DNA from: JBGSTR01 sp963707135
Lineage (GTDB): Bacteria; Pseudomonadota; Gammaproteobacteria; Chromatiales; Chromatiaceae
DNA length: 64,000 bases
NCBI GenBank assembly: GCA_963707135.1
Contig: CAVPOY010000025.1
Coordinates: forward strand, 1 to 64,000
Direction of reading: 5' to 3'
Below the pieces are notes generated by a model, which did not search any database, was not told the origin of the DNA, and saw only the letters and a program-made list of their open reading frames with translations. This document shows positions 61,954-64,000 of the stretch, piece by piece (the first letter of the stretch is position 1; every line of letters starts with the position of its first letter). The position numbers and the translations under genes were made by a program.

Positions 61954-62574
61954 ATGGCCCAAAGCAAGTCCAGCCGGCGGTGGCTCGACCGCAACGCCAG
62001 CGATCTCTACGTCAAGCGCGCAAGGCAGGAGGGATACCGGTCCCGGGCTGCCTACAAGCTGCTGGAGATCCAGGAGAAGGACCACATTCTCAAACGCGGG
62101 ATGCGGGTGGTCGATCTGGGCGCCGCACCGGGCGGCTGGGCCCAGGTTGCCTCGGCCATCGTCGGACCGTCCGGCCGGGTCCTGGCCCTCGACGTGCTGG
62201 CGATGGAGCCTCTGGAAGGCGTGACCTTCATACAGGGTGATTTCCGCGACGAGGCGGTGCTGGTCCGGCTGCGGGAGTCGCTCGGCGCCGAGCCCTTGGA
62301 CCTGGTGCTGTCGGATATGGCGCCGAACGCGACCGGTACGATGGCCGTGGACCAGCCTCGGGCGATGTTGATGGCGGAACTGGCACTGGAGTTCGCCCGC
62401 GAGACCCTGAAACCGGGCGGCACGCTGGTGGTCAAAGCGTTCCAAGGTGAGGGTTTCGACTCCCTGCTGAGTGGGCTGCGGGCATCTTACGCCCGGGTGG
62501 CAAGCCGCAAGCCAAGGTCATCCAGGGCCGAGAGTCGGGAGCTGTACCTGGTGTCGAAAGGCTTTTATCCCTAA
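61954..62574 (+). CDS. rlmE: 23S rRNA 2'-O-methyltransferase RlmE (FtsJ)
   Basis: This 206-residue SAM enzyme methylates U2552 of 23S rRNA. The K-D-K-E catalytic set is visible: Lys in RSRAAYKLLEIQ, Asp in LSDMAPNATGT, Lys in GGTLVVKAFQG and Glu in RAESRELYLVSKGF. The SAM motif is VVDLGAAPGGWAQV. ATG 61954 was chosen for alignment with the family start. It lies immediately upstream of ftsH, the conserved rlmE-ftsH order. Confidence 0.96.
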   Translation: MAQSKSSRRWLDRNASDLYVKRARQEGYRSRAAYKLLEIQEKDHILKRGMRVVDLGAAPGGWAQVASAIVGPSGRVLALDVLAMEPLEGVTFIQGDFRDEAVLVRLRESLGAEPLDLVLSDMAPNATGTMAVDQPRAMLMAELALEFARETLKPGGTLVVKAFQGEGFDSLLSGLRASYARVASRKPRSSRAESRELYLVSKGFYP

Positions 62575-62658
62575 GCGGTTGATGCTAGTTTGCGGGCATA
62601 CAATCAGTTGCCGGGGTTCCGGCAACGTCAATAATCGAGGCAAGATGCCGTGAGCGAC

Positions 62659-64000
<1,342 letters not shown>

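Overview
The window comes from a GC-rich gammaproteobacterium, most likely of the purple-sulfur/Chromatiales type. This is inferred from a Tat-exported HiPIP, a cd1-type nitrite reductase, the block icd-cspD-clpS-clpA-infA-bpt-aat, hflD-mnmA-purB and lpxD. No rRNA, tRNA or CRISPR array was seen.

1-12.1 kb is a graveyard of mobile DNA. It opens with the end of an unknown gene and flagellar master regulators flhD and flhC (minus strand), both broken by frameshifts. Then come an IS1182-type transposase split by an IS1111/IS110 element with visible inverted repeats, an IS3-type remnant, an intact IS4-type transposase, a methyltransferase stub, a hexanucleotide repeat, an IS91-type stub, a group II intron with a frameshifted reverse transcriptase and a recognisable domain V, an intact IS110 transposase and the IS1634-like transposase stub it abuts.

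12.3-20.8 kb is the most interesting part. A plus-strand cluster encodes a small membrane subunit, a CuA subunit II, a heme-copper catalytic subunit with three CuB histidines but no cross-linked tyrosine, a heme O synthase, a SCO-type copper chaperone, a cytochrome b fused to two 4Fe-4S clusters and an MvhD-like domain, a membrane-anchored unknown protein, and a second heme-copper subunit I homologue that keeps the heme histidines but lacks the helix VII HH pair. This fits a non-canonical nitric oxide reductase system.

20.9-33.5 kb carries small unknown genes and then the denitrification accessory set, mostly on the minus strand: DUF420 and mini membrane proteins, hemerythrins (three in all), a SCO protein, a DNR-like Crp/Fnr regulator, an NnrS-like protein and a DUF2249 protein. 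A Ca/Na antiporter, an Omp85-like protein and nirS follow. Five TTGA-N6-TCAA-like boxes sit upstream of the NOR cluster, a hemerythrin, the regulator, the HHE/DUF2249/nnrS set and nirS, which suggests one NO/low-oxygen regulon. nirS carries a one-base frameshift in a GGG run.

33.5-36.1 kb holds a NapC/NirT tetraheme protein fused to an ethylbenzene-dehydrogenase-type heme domain, and a cupredoxin. 36.1-64 kb is ordinary chromosome: lpxD, yceH, nudix, GNAT, EamA, OmpA, purB, two FemAB-like genes, acnA, hflD, mnmA, icd, cspD, the complete N-degron set clpS/clpA/bpt/aat with infA, trxB, an NlpC/P60 lipoprotein, HiPIP, rlmE and the start of ftsH, which is cut by the window end.
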